Positions 24,291-32,636 of a stretch of DNA of 64,000 nucleotides are shown here, in pieces. Origin of the DNA: Paenibacillus paeoniae. Its GTDB lineage: Bacteria > Bacillota > Bacilli > Paenibacillales > Paenibacillaceae. The notes below the pieces were generated by a model. It made no database searches, was not told the DNA's origin, and saw nothing but the letters and a program-made list of their open reading frames with translations. The stretch is taken from contig NZ_QUBQ01000002.1 of assembly GCF_003388735.1 (NCBI RefSeq), forward strand, positions 310,001-374,000. Reading direction: 5' to 3'. The translations under genes were made by a program, and so were the position numbers. How positions within the stretch are numbered: position 1 is the stretch's first letter; the number at the start of each line of letters is the position of its first letter.

Positions 24291-26171
24291 TTACACCATT
24301 ACTTTGCAAATATCGTTCGTGAACTCAACAGGGTCTTGAATGGTCAAGCCCTCGATCAGCAACGCTTGATTGTACAGCAATTGGGTATAGAGATTAAATT
24401 TCTCTGTGTCGTTGCCGTACGCTCTCTTCAAAGATTGGAACACTTCGTGATTCACGTTGATCTCCAGCACTTTGTCAGCTTTCATGTTGCCGCTGTCCGG
24501 CATTGCCTTCAAGATTTTCTCCATCTCGATGGACAGCTCGCCCTCGGAGGACAAGCATACCGGATGGCTCTTCAGGCGTTTCGACGCCTTGACGGAGACA
24601 ACTTTGCTGCCAAGCTGGGCCAGCATGCCTTCGAACAGCTCTTTATTATCATTTTGCTCCGCTTCGGATTTGTCATCCTCTGAATCGGACTCAATACCGA
24701 GATCGCCGCTGGATACCGACTTGAATTCCTTCTCCTTGTAATTCGCAATGATCTTGATTGCGAATTCGTCAATATCGTCCGTGAAGTACAGAATTTCATA
24801 CCCTTTGTCGAGTACCAGCTCGATTTGCGGCAATTTCTCGATCCGGTCGATGGAATCACCTGTTGCGTAATAAATGTACTTCTGATCTTCAGGCATGCGG
24901 GAAATATACTCATCCAGGCTAACCAGCCTCTTCTCCTTCGAGGAAGTGAAGAGCAGCAAGTCTTGCAGATCGCCTTTGTTTACGCCGTAATCATTGTACA
25001 CACCGAACTTCAATTGGCGTCCGAACGCCTGGTAGAAGGTCTCATAGTTGTCGCGCTCGTCTTTCAACATGCTTTGGAGCATGCCTTTGATTTTGTTCTT
25101 GATGTTCTTCGCAATCAGCTTGAGTTGACGATCATGCTGCAGAAGCTCTCTGGAGATGTTCAACGAGAGATCCTCGGAATCGACCATTCCTTTCACAAAA
25201 CTGAAGTAATCCGGAAGCAAATCCGCACACTTATCCATGATGAGCACGCCATTGGAATAAAGCTCCAGCCCTTTGGCATATTCCTTCGTGTAATAATCGA
25301 AAGGCGTATTCTCCGGAATATACAGGATCGCGTTGTAGACAACAGCGCCGTCCGCGCTAATGTGAATATGCTTCAGCGGCTTGTCGAAGCCGTAACGCTT
25401 CTCGTTGTAGAAAGCGGAATAGTCATCCTCCGTCAGCTCGTTTTTGTTGCGGCGCCAGATCGGCACCATGCTGTTCACGGTCTGCTCTTCTATTACTTCC
25501 TCCAGTTCGTCCTCGCTGCCTTCCTTCGGACGCTGGTTCGTCATATCCATCTTGATCGGATAACGGATGAAGTCGGAGTATTTCTTGATGATGGCGCGCA
25601 GGCGGTACGACTCCAAGTACTCGTCATACTGCTCGTCTTCGGTATTCTCCTTGATCTTCAATACGATCTCTGTACCGACGCTATCCTTCTCTGCAGCCAC
25701 GATGGTGTAGCCGTCCGCTCCCTTTGACGTCCAGCGGTACGCTTCTTCGCTGCCAAGCGCCTTGGACGTAACGATAACCTCGTCAGCCACCATGAATGCG
25801 GAATAGAATCCGACGCCGAATTGGCCAATGATGTTATGGCCGTCCTTCGCTTCGTTCTCTTTCTTGAACGCAAGGGAACCACTCTTCGCGATGACGCCCA
25901 GATTATTTTCCAGATCAGTCTGCGTCATGCCGATACCCGTATCGGTCAGCGTCAGTGTGCGCTTCGATGGATCGACTGCCACTTTTACGTAATAGTCTTC
26001 CTTGTTGAATACGAGGCTGTCATCGGATAATGCTTTGTAATATATCTTGTCGATCGCATCGCTCGCATTGGAGATTAGCTCCCTCAAAAAAATTTCCTTC
26101 TGCGTATAGATCGAATTGATCATCATCTCTAGCAACCGTTTGGATTCTGCTTTAAATTGCTTTTTAGCCAT
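24291..26171 (-). CDS. htpG: Molecular chaperone HtpG (bacterial Hsp90)
   Basis: 626 residues, the normal length of HtpG. The N-terminal ATPase domain carries [18 protein letters not shown] and [11 protein letters not shown], the GHKL nucleotide-binding motifs. The middle domain has the LNISREL(L)Q segment and the C-terminal part is dimerisation-like. It is a cytoplasmic ATP-dependent chaperone dimer. ATG 26171 is preceded by AAAGGAG. The gene stands alone, divergent from the GGDEF gene, with its own promoter and a perfect CIRCE operator. That predicts repression by HrcA, unlike B. subtilis htpG, which is HrcA-independent. Confidence 0.98.
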   Translation of the reverse strand: MAKKQFKAESKRLLEMMINSIYTQKEIFLRELISNASDAIDKIYYKALSDDSLVFNKEDYYVKVAVDPSKRTLTLTDTGIGMTQTDLENNLGVIAKSGSLAFKKENEAKDGHNIIGQFGVGFYSAFMVADEVIVTSKALGSEEAYRWTSKGADGYTIVAAEKDSVGTEIVLKIKENTEDEQYDEYLESYRLRAIIKKYSDFIRYPIKMDMTNQRPKEGSEDELEEVIEEQTVNSMVPIWRRNKNELTEDDYSAFYNEKRYGFDKPLKHIHISADGAVVYNAILYIPENTPFDYYTKEYAKGLELYSNGVLIMDKCADLLPDYFSFVKGMVDSEDLSLNISRELLQHDRQLKLIAKNIKNKIKGMLQSMLKDERDNYETFYQAFGRQLKFGVYNDYGVNKGDLQDLLLFTSSKEKRLVSLDEYISRMPEDQKYIYYATGDSIDRIEKLPQIELVLDKGYEILYFTDDIDEFAIKIIANYKEKEFKSVSSGDLGIESDSEDDKSEAEQNDNKELFEGMLAQLGSKVVSVKASKRLKSHPVCLSSEGELSIEMEKILKAMPDSGNMKADKVLEINVNHEVFQSLKRAYGNDTEKFNLYTQLLYNQALLIEGLTIQDPVEFTNDICKVMV

Positions 26172-26199
26172 TGCTCACTTGCTCCTTTCAATCTGATCG

Positions 26200-26226
26200 T
26201 TAGCACTCCTATTGTCAGAGTGCTAA
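26200..26226 (-). promoter_or_regulatory. CIRCE operator (HrcA binding site) upstream of htpG
   Basis: TTAGCACTC (26200-26208), nine bases, GAGTGCTAA (26218-26226): an exact match to the CIRCE consensus, located just downstream of the predicted htpG transcription start. Confidence 0.95.
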
Positions 26227-26237
26227 TTCTACCTTTT

Positions 26238-26267
26238 TATATACCATAACCGGAAAAAAGATGTCAA
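26238..26267 (-). promoter_or_regulatory. htpG promoter
   Basis: Minus strand TTGACA (26262-26267), 18 bp, TATATA (26238-26243). The expected start site falls near 26231, directly before the CIRCE element. Confidence 0.7.
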
Positions 26268-26407
26268 CTTTTTAGCGGCTCTCCGTGTTATTTCCTTCAA
26301 GCTTTGACAGCCTGTACACATCTTATGATACGATAGAGCTGCCGACAATTTGCAACTCGGTTCGACAATTTATCGCGGCGATCCTACCAAAGACATGGAG
26401 CCTGATT

Positions 26408-27997
26408 ATGATAGAATCTCGCATTACCGTCTATATTACGCTCGTCGCCATATCCGGGGTGCTCAGCATCTTTCTGTGCCTGTATTCGGTATACAAAAGA
26501 AAGGACATTCCGGGCTCCCATTACCTAATTCTACTGACGGCGCTGCAAGCCGTCTATATCTTCGCCTTTGCCTTCGAGCTGGCCAGCGATACGCTTGAGG
26601 AGATCAAGCGCTGGATCGTCGTCGAATATATCGGCATCGGCTTCGCTCCTGTACTTGGGCTGCTGCTCGTCTTCCGCTATATCGGAGCGGTGCTGCCCCG
26701 TCTTCTGACCTATTCCTTATTTGTTATACCGACCATCACTCTATTCATGGCCGCCACCAACGAGCGTCATCATCTCTTCTACAAGCTTGTCTATTTGAGA
26801 GAAAATTCGCCGACCCCGATGGCCGATGTCGTCATTGGCCAATGGTATATTGTTCAAGGCGCCTTTACATTCGGGTGCTTGCTTGCAGGTGGACTGCTGC
26901 TCATTCGCCAGTGGAGGAAAACGAATCGCGCCTATCGCCTTCAGCTCTTCACGCTGATTAGCGGACAGTTTGTGCCGATGATCGCATCCTTCCTCTACTT
27001 GATGGGCATAACCCCTGACGGGATGGATCCTGTGCCTTTTGTACTCTGCATAACCTCCACCATGTATATCTGGGCTATGATGTCCACGCATATGCTCAGA
27101 ATTTCGCCGATTGCAAAGGAAAGCCTGTTCGAAAGCATGGCGGAAGGCGTTCTTGTGCTTGATTTGTCCGAAAAGCTGGTCGATTACAACGGAGCAGCGC
27201 AGCGGATGCTGCCGCAATTGAAAGCATCCATGATTGGAGATACATTAGATAAGCTATGGGTGAGAATGTCTGGAAGCAAGTTCCCGATTGAACGGGAAGC
27301 AGGCGGTATTCAAGGACATGTGAAGTGGCAGCTCCAGCATTCAAGCTCGGATTATGAAGTTCGCTCATCCGTTATTAAAGGAAAACGCGGTGATAGTGTC
27401 GGCAGTCTGCTCATGCTGATTGATGCCACCGAACGTTACCGCCTGCAAGAACAGTTGAGGCAACAGGCCTATTATGACGGCCTGACCGGCATCTACAATC
27501 GCGCGCAGTTCATTCGTAGAGCAAGGGCCATGCTGCAAGCTGCTGCTTCTCAAGGGCAGCCCGCCTCACTTGTTCTGTTCGATATCGATTATTTCAAGCA
27601 ATTCAACGACTCCTACGGACATGATACCGGGGATGCCGTCCTTGTACATGCCGTTACAGCATGCCGCACTCTTCTGCCTGAAGATGCTCTATTTGGCCGC
27701 TATGGCGGAGAAGAATTTGTGGTAGGCTTGCCAGGTTATACTCTAGAAGAGGCGGTTAGCTTGGCGAACCAGATTCGCGAAGCATTGCCTGCTGCACCGC
27801 TAGCCTCCTCGCATGGGCCGCTTACCGTCACAGCAAGCTTCGGTGTAACGACGGCCGAACACGACTATGACAGCTTGGAGAATTTGCTGCGCGAGGCAGA
27901 TGCAGCGTTATATGAGGCAAAGCGAAATGGCCGAAACACGGTTCGTACCGCTAATTTTAACCAGTCTCTAACCCAGTCCCAGCCCATTTCTTCTTAA
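26408..27997 (+). CDS. Membrane diguanylate cyclase: 7TM sensor - PAS - GGDEF
   Basis: 529 residues from ATG 26408, which has GGAG seven bases upstream; an upstream ATG at 26285 in the same frame lacks a site. Residues 1-220 hold seven hydrophobic segments like the N-terminal 7TM domain of histidine kinases. A PAS-like stretch follows (residues about 240-350, FESMAEGVLVLDLSEKLVDYN), then a GGDEF domain (YDGLTGIYNRAQF, FDIDYFKQFND, RYGGEEF). The active-site signature is GGEEF, which is catalytically competent in this family, so it should make cyclic di-GMP at the membrane. No RxxD inhibitory site was noticed. It is a single gene, divergent from htpG. Ligand unknown. Confidence 0.92.
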   Translation: MIESRITVYITLVAISGVLSIFLCLYSVYKRKDIPGSHYLILLTALQAVYIFAFAFELASDTLEEIKRWIVVEYIGIGFAPVLGLLLVFRYIGAVLPRLLTYSLFVIPTITLFMAATNERHHLFYKLVYLRENSPTPMADVVIGQWYIVQGAFTFGCLLAGGLLLIRQWRKTNRAYRLQLFTLISGQFVPMIASFLYLMGITPDGMDPVPFVLCITSTMYIWAMMSTHMLRISPIAKESLFESMAEGVLVLDLSEKLVDYNGAAQRMLPQLKASMIGDTLDKLWVRMSGSKFPIEREAGGIQGHVKWQLQHSSSDYEVRSSVIKGKRGDSVGSLLMLIDATERYRLQEQLRQQAYYDGLTGIYNRAQFIRRARAMLQAAASQGQPASLVLFDIDYFKQFNDSYGHDTGDAVLVHAVTACRTLLPEDALFGRYGGEEFVVGLPGYTLEEAVSLANQIREALPAAPLASSHGPLTVTASFGVTTAEHDYDSLENLLREADAALYEAKRNGRNTVRTANFNQSLTQSQPISS

Positions 27998-28014
27998 TCG
28001 CAGCACGAAGTCGG

Positions 28015-28944
28015 TTAAACGGTATGACTTGCAATAAAGCTGCTCACGATACGATCATAGGTTTCCGGATCCGTATGTCTGGCCAGCCCATGACCGGCCC
28101 CCGGTATGATAAGCAGTTCCTTCTGCTCCGGGCCATGCTCGTACAGCTCCTTCACCATAGCCGTCGGAACGAACAGGTCCGTATCACCGTGAATGAACAG
28201 AGTCGGTGTCTTTGACTTCTTCACCTGCTCTAGCGCAGATGCTTCGCCGAAGCTGTAGCCCGCTCTCCATTTGGTTACCAGACTTGTGGTCTGAACTAAC
28301 GGGAAGGACGGGAGCCTGTACATCCTTTTCAACTGGTAAGCCAGCTGATCCTTCGCTGATGTATAGCCGCAATCTTCAATGATCGCCTTAACCTGGGAAG
28401 GCAGTGATTCGCCGCTGGTCATCATAACTGTCGCCCCTCCCATAGATACACCGTGCAGGATGATCTGCGAATTCTCTCCGTTCGCAGCGATGACCTCTCT
28501 AATCCAGCCTACATAATCCCTTCGCTCCGGCCAGCCAAAACCAATATAGCGTCCTTCACTCCGTCCATGCCCTCTGGCATCCGGCAGCAGGATATGGCAG
28601 CCCAGCTTCTCATGGTACATTTGAGCCAGATTACTCATCAATGCAGCATGACCGGAATAACCATGGGCTATAATGACTGTTAGATCGGACGGCTGCTTCG
28701 CCTTCAAATAATAGGCGTGCAAGCGCAGTCCATCCTCTGACTCCATATGCCATTCCTGGAATAGCTGATCCTCCCACCATTGTTCGCTGCGCTCATAAGG
28801 GTTTTCGGCGCTTGCGCCAACCTCAAGATCCGGATTTCCGCTCAGGAAGCTTTTGTCGGCACGTGCAATGGCAACATTATAGAAATAAAAGCTGGCCCCA
28901 ACGATGACAGCAGCCAATAGGAGCACAATTATCGTGATGAACAT
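28015..28944 (-). CDS. Membrane-anchored alpha/beta hydrolase (YqkD-like)
   Basis: 309 residues from ATG 28944 (AAGGGTG upstream; the TTG nine bases earlier is too close to it). One N-terminal membrane segment (residues about 3-25) is followed by an alpha/beta hydrolase fold. The nucleophile elbow is GVSMGG; the acid is probably D in HGDTDLFVP and the base H in GAGHGLAR; the oxyanion region is AHGYSGH. It resembles B. subtilis YqkD and relatives of unknown substrate, anchored facing outside by the N-terminal helix. It converges with the GGDEF gene, leaving 17 bp between the stops. Confidence 0.9.
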   Translation of the reverse strand: MFITIIVLLLAAVIVGASFYFYNVAIARADKSFLSGNPDLEVGASAENPYERSEQWWEDQLFQEWHMESEDGLRLHAYYLKAKQPSDLTVIIAHGYSGHAALMSNLAQMYHEKLGCHILLPDARGHGRSEGRYIGFGWPERRDYVGWIREVIAANGENSQIILHGVSMGGATVMMTSGESLPSQVKAIIEDCGYTSAKDQLAYQLKRMYRLPSFPLVQTTSLVTKWRAGYSFGEASALEQVKKSKTPTLFIHGDTDLFVPTAMVKELYEHGPEQKELLIIPGAGHGLARHTDPETYDRIVSSFIASHTV

Positions 28945-29146
28945 TTGCAACACCCTTCTTGTCTTTATATAATCTGTTGCCTGTATTCTTCATGATAAAG
29001 AAAGAACTGACCGAATAGCAAGTTATAGAAACCTGCCATTCAGTCAGTTAGCCACAAACTTAAGCGCACTTCGTTCTTCACTGCGATCGATCTGATGAAG
29101 CATCTGAGGGTCAAATTCGGAGCTGGAGAGAACGCCAATGGGATGC

Positions 29147-29178
29147 TGGAGGACTTTGCAGTTGGAGGACTTTGCAGT
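29147..29178. repeat. Perfect tandem duplication of a 16-bp unit
   Basis: The unit TGGAGGACTTTGCAGT occurs twice back to back (29147-29162, 29163-29178), just after the stop of the small gene at 29188. A recent slippage event with no known function. Confidence 0.9.
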
Positions 29179-29187
29179 TGCAGCCCC

Positions 29188-29442
29188 TTACAATAAACTA
29201 GCCTCCATCTCATCGAGCTTCTCGCAGATCTCATTATGCCATACCATATCTCCTTGTTCATAAGCTACAAAAGCTAGCGACTTCAATGAATCAAGCTTAC
29301 GGACCAGCTCCAGATTCACCGTCAAGCAATGAGCCAATTCCTGCTTTTCAACCGCAGACAATCGATCGTAATTCCCGCCTGCTGCTTTCGCCTTAAGGGT
29401 AAGCTCCGCAAGCCTGCGGTGAGCCGAGTGAATGCCAATCAT
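29188..29442 (-). CDS. Small conserved helical protein (DUF7667-like)
   Basis: 84 residues from ATG 29442 (AGG-rich stretch nine bases upstream; GTG 29451 is the alternative). Visible pattern: HRRLAELTLKAK, then SAVEKQELAHCLTVN and a C-terminal acidic helix CEKLDEMEASLL. All helical, no signal peptide. It resembles the small HRRxAEL proteins common in Paenibacillaceae, whose function is unknown. Standalone, no operon partner. Confidence 0.65.
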   Translation of the reverse strand: MIGIHSAHRRLAELTLKAKAAGGNYDRLSAVEKQELAHCLTVNLELVRKLDSLKSLAFVAYEQGDMVWHNEICEKLDEMEASLL

Positions 29443-29566
29443 ATTTCCCACCCTACCTTCATACCGGATTACCTGCCAATACTATCAGGATAGCCCGTCT
29501 GACGATGTTCATTCATGGATTGGCGTTTTATTCTAAAAGAATCTTATAGAAGCTAGAATTGTAGCG

Positions 29567-30751
29567 TTAGGTGAAATCCTTAAATTCGGATACCGCCCGC
29601 TTCTCGATCATATCGAACGTATCATTGGAGCAGGAGGGACAGCCCTCATTCTTCAACTGCTCGATCGTTGAAATCTGTCCATGTATACCAACATAGATCT
29701 GCTGTGCGCATTGCTTACATTGATAGGTTCGCAGCGTCTGTCTGACTTCGCCAGTATACAACGCGTCGGTGAATATCCCGATATGCTCTGGCTCTGTCTG
29801 ATCCGTCGTACGCAGGATAAACATTTGACTGCGGTTCGCGATCATCTCGGCTGCTTCATATTCGTTGAAATGAGGGAAGTTCGCGCAGACTGTTAGACCC
29901 ATACGAACAAACTCTCGTTGCATAGCCAACATAAAAGTCGGCGATTTATGCGCAAAAGATAGGAAGATCGGCAAACCCTTTATCCGCTTCATGGCCTGAA
30001 TGCCGCGCGACACGAACAAGCTCATGCCCTGCAGTGTATATGGCGGATCGGTAAAGAAAGCATCATATTGACCACATAGTTTAAGCGGAAGCTGCTCCCT
30101 GAAGTCGACCCGGTGACAATGAATAGGCAGATGATACTCCTTCGCCACCTCTTCAATGTAACGAATAAACCGATCATCGATATCCATCACATCGATTGTT
30201 GTCGCTGTATGACCACCACTCGGAAATAACCTCTGGAGCAGCAATCCAATCGCTACGCTAACCAAGTCATCGTCGCCAATGCACAATATTCGTTTGCCAA
30301 TTAGCGAATGCTGCTTCAGACAAAGGATAGCACGGCGCAAGCTTGTTTCAGGCGTGCACTTGGATTGATCGATGCGCACATCTACGGTTGGACGCAGCGG
30401 GAACAGCGTCTCCAGCTCTGCCAATATGGCGTTCAGCTCATCATCCCACTCCGTCTTCTGGAGCAGAGCCTGATGAAAGGAACGGTCAAGTCCCTCATAT
30501 CCCCACTCCCGCTCAATCCATTCCGCTCCCTCTCCCGTACACCGGACGCCGCGCTCCTGAATCAATGCCCCCGTTTTGATCAGCTCCCGCTTGACGGCAG
30601 CAGCTACCGGAACGGGAAGCAGCGTCTTTCTCGCTAACTCTTTCGTAGATATACCGGGGTGCAAATAGCTCTCAAGCAGCAATTGCTCAACCACTTGCGT
30701 CCCTTCTTGCAGTGTCATCCGTTCATTCACTTGTTCCACGTAATTTTTCAT
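29567..30751 (-). CDS. bpsA: N4-bis(aminopropyl)spermidine synthase family protein (BpsA-like, DUF43)
   Basis: 395 residues. The N-terminal ~110 residues look like a winged helix (STKELARKTLLPVPVAAAVKREL). The catalytic part has GDDDLVS near 160 and FTDPPYTL near 235, the two signatures of BpsA, which adds aminopropyl groups to spermidine to make branched polyamines. The C-terminus adds a four-cysteine zinc-ribbon-like module (CKQC ... CPSC). ATG 30751 is chosen because AGGAGG is nine bases upstream but directly abuts ATG 30760. A 23-codon leader ORF ends just before it and two intrinsic terminators lie upstream, suggesting translational and transcriptional control. The enzyme is best known from thermophiles. 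Cytoplasmic. Product identity is family inference. Confidence 0.85.
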   Translation of the reverse strand: MKNYVEQVNERMTLQEGTQVVEQLLLESYLHPGISTKELARKTLLPVPVAAAVKRELIKTGALIQERGVRCTGEGAEWIEREWGYEGLDRSFHQALLQKTEWDDELNAILAELETLFPLRPTVDVRIDQSKCTPETSLRRAILCLKQHSLIGKRILCIGDDDLVSVAIGLLLQRLFPSGGHTATTIDVMDIDDRFIRYIEEVAKEYHLPIHCHRVDFREQLPLKLCGQYDAFFTDPPYTLQGMSLFVSRGIQAMKRIKGLPIFLSFAHKSPTFMLAMQREFVRMGLTVCANFPHFNEYEAAEMIANRSQMFILRTTDQTEPEHIGIFTDALYTGEVRQTLRTYQCKQCAQQIYVGIHGQISTIEQLKNEGCPSCSNDTFDMIEKRAVSEFKDFT

Positions 30752-30756
30752 TCTTT

Positions 30757-30828
30757 TCATCCTCCTGACTCGTATATAAAAATGGCTGTTCTCCGCTTTA
30801 CTTTCGTTCGCACAATTAACACTGACAT
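30757..30828 (-). CDS. Leader ORF upstream of bpsA (23 codons)
   Basis: ATG 30826-30828 follows GGGAG at a proper distance. It encodes MSVLIVRTKVKRRTAIFIYE then SGG and ends at TGA 30757-30759, five bases before the preferred bpsA start. The bpsA ribosome binding site (AGGAGG) is made of its last codons, so translation of the two should be coupled. The peptide is basic in its middle (RTKVKRR). It is downstream of the terminator at 30863-30893. Whether it senses polyamines is speculation. Confidence 0.5.
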   Translation of the reverse strand: MSVLIVRTKVKRRTAIFIYESGG

Positions 30829-30857
30829 ATCATCACTCCCTTTTTTGTGTGAAACGC

Positions 30858-30893
30858 AAAAAGGGCAGGGATGAACATTCGTCATCCCTGCCC
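30858..30893 (-). terminator. Strong intrinsic terminator in the bpsA leader
   Basis: Perfect 12-bp stem GGGCAGGGATGA / TCATCCCTGCCC (30863-30874 and 30882-30893) followed on the minus strand by TTTTT. It lies between any upstream promoter and the leader ORF/bpsA. Confidence 0.85.
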
Positions 30894-30927
30894 TATATTG
30901 CGATACCTATATAAACTCCCCAAAACG

Positions 30928-30956
30928 CAAAAATCCGCACTGAAAACAGTACGGAT
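30928..30956 (-). terminator. Intrinsic terminator after the small broken gene
   Basis: ATCCGTACTG / CAGTGCGGAT stem (one G-T pair) with a TTTT loop at 30933-30956, followed by TTTTT on the minus strand. It is 33 bp downstream of the fragment at 30989-31135. TACCTAT/ATAGGTA arms lie on both sides of it. Confidence 0.75.
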
Positions 30957-30988
30957 AAAGGCGCATAGGTATAGGCGTCCCCTAAGGT

Positions 30989-31135
30989 TTAGAATAATCC
31001 GTTGTTCTTAACTAATTCCGAAGCATCAGCATGACCATGAATAAATAAACCATCCTCAAAATGAGCATAAGGTCCATCTAGCCTGCGTAATACCTCTAAT
31101 ATGGAATTTGGTTAGTTAAGAACGACCTGATTCAT
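30989..31135 (-). pseudogene. Short gene fragment with an in-frame TAA at codon 8
   Basis: AAGGAG precedes ATG 31135. The frame reads MNQVVLN, a TAA at 31112-31114, then continues open in the same frame for 40 codons (ILEVLRRLDGPYAHFEDGLF, then IHGHADASELVKNNGLF) to TAA 30989. The second part has normal protein composition. The pattern LRRL..G.....DGL.I.G faintly recalls a repeat of EPSP synthase, which is a weak guess. The disrupting stop lies inside one arm of a 12-bp inverted repeat. Either a remnant, a sequencing difference, or a small mobile element carrying coding sequence. Confidence 0.5.
31004..31123. repeat. 12-bp inverted repeat pair flanking 96 bp
   Basis: GTTCTTAACTAA at 31004-31015 and its exact complement TTAGTTAAGAAC at 31112-31123. 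The arms enclose most of the broken small gene, giving a MITE-like layout, although no target-site duplication was recognised. Confidence 0.6.
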
Positions 31136-31202
31136 AAACTCTCTCCTTAGTGGGAATTAGTTTTATGTTATCCTACTTTGCTTGATGGAGTCAACTTTGG
31201 AA

Positions 31203-31649
31203 TTAAGGTAGTATGACTTCTCGTGGTCTTTTGCTATTGAAGATGTAGGCCAGCCCTATCACCTGAACAACGAATACATAAATAGAAGCATCTATACGGT
31301 TTATGACAAAGATAAGCGCGGGAGAAAAAATAATCAATGCAATAACAGCCCATCGCGTCGCCCCTTGCTTGCCTAGCTCTCGTTTCACAAAAAAGGACAC
31401 TATGCTTATAGCAATGGTTATAGCAATTAATATCGTAATGCCCAAAAGCAAGAGATTTGTTTTTACCCATAGAGTTTGCCCAATGTTCACAAGTTTGAAG
31501 ACCATATAAATGAACAAAACCATTAAAGCTAACACAATAATGGGCCAGACTGGCGCATACAACCTCTGAATATAATGCAGCCACTCGCTATCGTCTTTGT
31601 TTTCATTTAATTTCTCCAACTGTCTCGTCAACTTATCTACCTCTGTCAT
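31203..31649 (-). CDS. Small integral membrane protein of unknown function
   Basis: 148 residues from ATG 31649 (TTG 31673 would add eight residues; neither has a strong site). The first 35 residues are charged and coiled-coil-like (VDKLTRQLEKLNENKDD), followed by four hydrophobic segments at about 40-60, 75-95, 105-122 and 125-140. I do not recognise the family. It stands between the broken gene at 31 kb and tatD, same strand, with an unexplained open stretch on the opposite strand upstream. Confidence 0.6.
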   Translation of the reverse strand: MTEVDKLTRQLEKLNENKDDSEWLHYIQRLYAPVWPIIVLALMVLFIYMVFKLVNIGQTLWVKTNLLLLGITILIAITIAISIVSFFVKRELGKQGATRWAVIALIIFSPALIFVINRIDASIYVFVVQVIGLAYIFNSKRPREVILP

Positions 31650-31683
31650 GACTAAAGCATGCAAAGAATACAATAGCGATTAG

Positions 31684-31838
31684 GTTATTTTAGATTTCCT
31701 ATTCGCTAGGGACAGCGGTCTTTATACCCCATTAGTTAGGCGATCATGGGAAAATCGACTTAGTTTAGAAGAGCGAATTGGGGAATGGACTGGCTTGCCA
31801 TCACAAAAGCTCTGGAAATATCTCCCCAACATACAACG
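31684..31838 (+). other. Unassigned open stretch with protein-like composition, no start codon
   Basis: On the plus strand, after a TAG at 31681, the frame reads VILDFLFARDSGLYTPLVRR, then SWENRLSLEERIGEWTGLPS and QKLWKYLPNIQRQMRKN before running into the 3' end of tatD on the other strand. The composition looks coding, and the LSLEERIGEWTGLPS part could be a helix-turn-helix. No start codon or ribosome site exists, so at best it is a gene remnant. Confidence 0.3.
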
Positions 31839-32636
31839 TCAAATGCGGAAAAATGCTTTTGTTGTCTCTGTCGTTGCTTCTGCAACCTCTTCTACAGGTC
31901 TGCCGATACACCGTGCAACGGTATGAAGAATATGCGGTAGAATCGACGGCTCGTTCCGTCCGTCCGCTAATTTTTCTTTCAAGTCCCGCGGGGTCAAGAA
32001 CGGCGCGTCCGTCTCGATCATTAAGCGATTCAACGGGATCATACGCACGAGTGCCTGCAAATGTCTGCCTCTTCGTTCATCGCAAATCCAGCCTGTAATG
32101 CCGATATGGAAGCCCATATCCAAGTAAGCTTTAAGCTCAGACTGAGTGCCCGTAAAGCAATGAACCACTGCTTTTGACACGGAGTGCTGCTTCAGAATTG
32201 TTATAAAGTCTGTGAAAGCATCGCGCTCATGCAAAAACAGCGGCATGTTGAGCTCTTTCGCCAACTGAATTTGTTCCGCAAACCACTTGCGCTGAACATC
32301 ACGCGGCGAGAAATCCCGGTTGTAATCCAGACCGCATTCACCAATAGCCACGATCTGCGGCGTTTCAGCAAGATCTCCTAATTTCGCAATCGTCTCGTTT
32401 GTGCAGCTCTTGGCATCATGCGGATGCACGCCCGCAGTGGCGTACAGCTTCCCGGGATATTGGCTTGCATAACGTGCTGCCTCCACACTGCTTCTTACAC
32501 TCGTACCTGTAATGATCAGAGGTGTAACCCCCTGCTCAATCGCTCTCTGTACAACCTGCTCACGGTCTTGATGGAATGAACGATGCATTAAGTTGACTCC
32601 GATATCCATAATCGGATGAAGATTGGGATCATTCAT
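31839..32636 (-). CDS. tatD: TatD-family metal-dependent deoxyribonuclease
   Basis: 265 residues, a TIM-barrel amidohydrolase-like nuclease. The N-terminal DIGVNL (closer to E. coli TatD than to B. subtilis YabD), GVHPHDA, AIGECGLDYNRDFS, LFLHERDA, HCFTG and IETDAPFL hold the metal-binding His, Glu and Asp residues. TatD enzymes are 3'-5' exonucleases acting on DNA damage or degradation products in the cytoplasm. ATG 32636 has GGAGG nine bases upstream and overlaps the kptA stop by eight bases, so the two genes are translationally coupled. Confidence 0.93.
   Translation of the reverse strand: MNDPNLHPIMDIGVNLMHRSFHQDREQVVQRAIEQGVTPLIITGTSVRSSVEAARYASQYPGKLYATAGVHPHDAKSCTNETIAKLGDLAETPQIVAIGECGLDYNRDFSPRDVQRKWFAEQIQLAKELNMPLFLHERDAFTDFITILKQHSVSKAVVHCFTGTQSELKAYLDMGFHIGITGWICDERRGRHLQALVRMIPLNRLMIETDAPFLTPRDLKEKLADGRNEPSILPHILHTVARCIGRPVEEVAEATTETTKAFFRI

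Noticed and set aside
24081..24683. Plus-strand frame of 200 codons across the htpG end
   Set aside because: It is a shadow of htpG with no ribosome site, and the intergenic part is a terminator.
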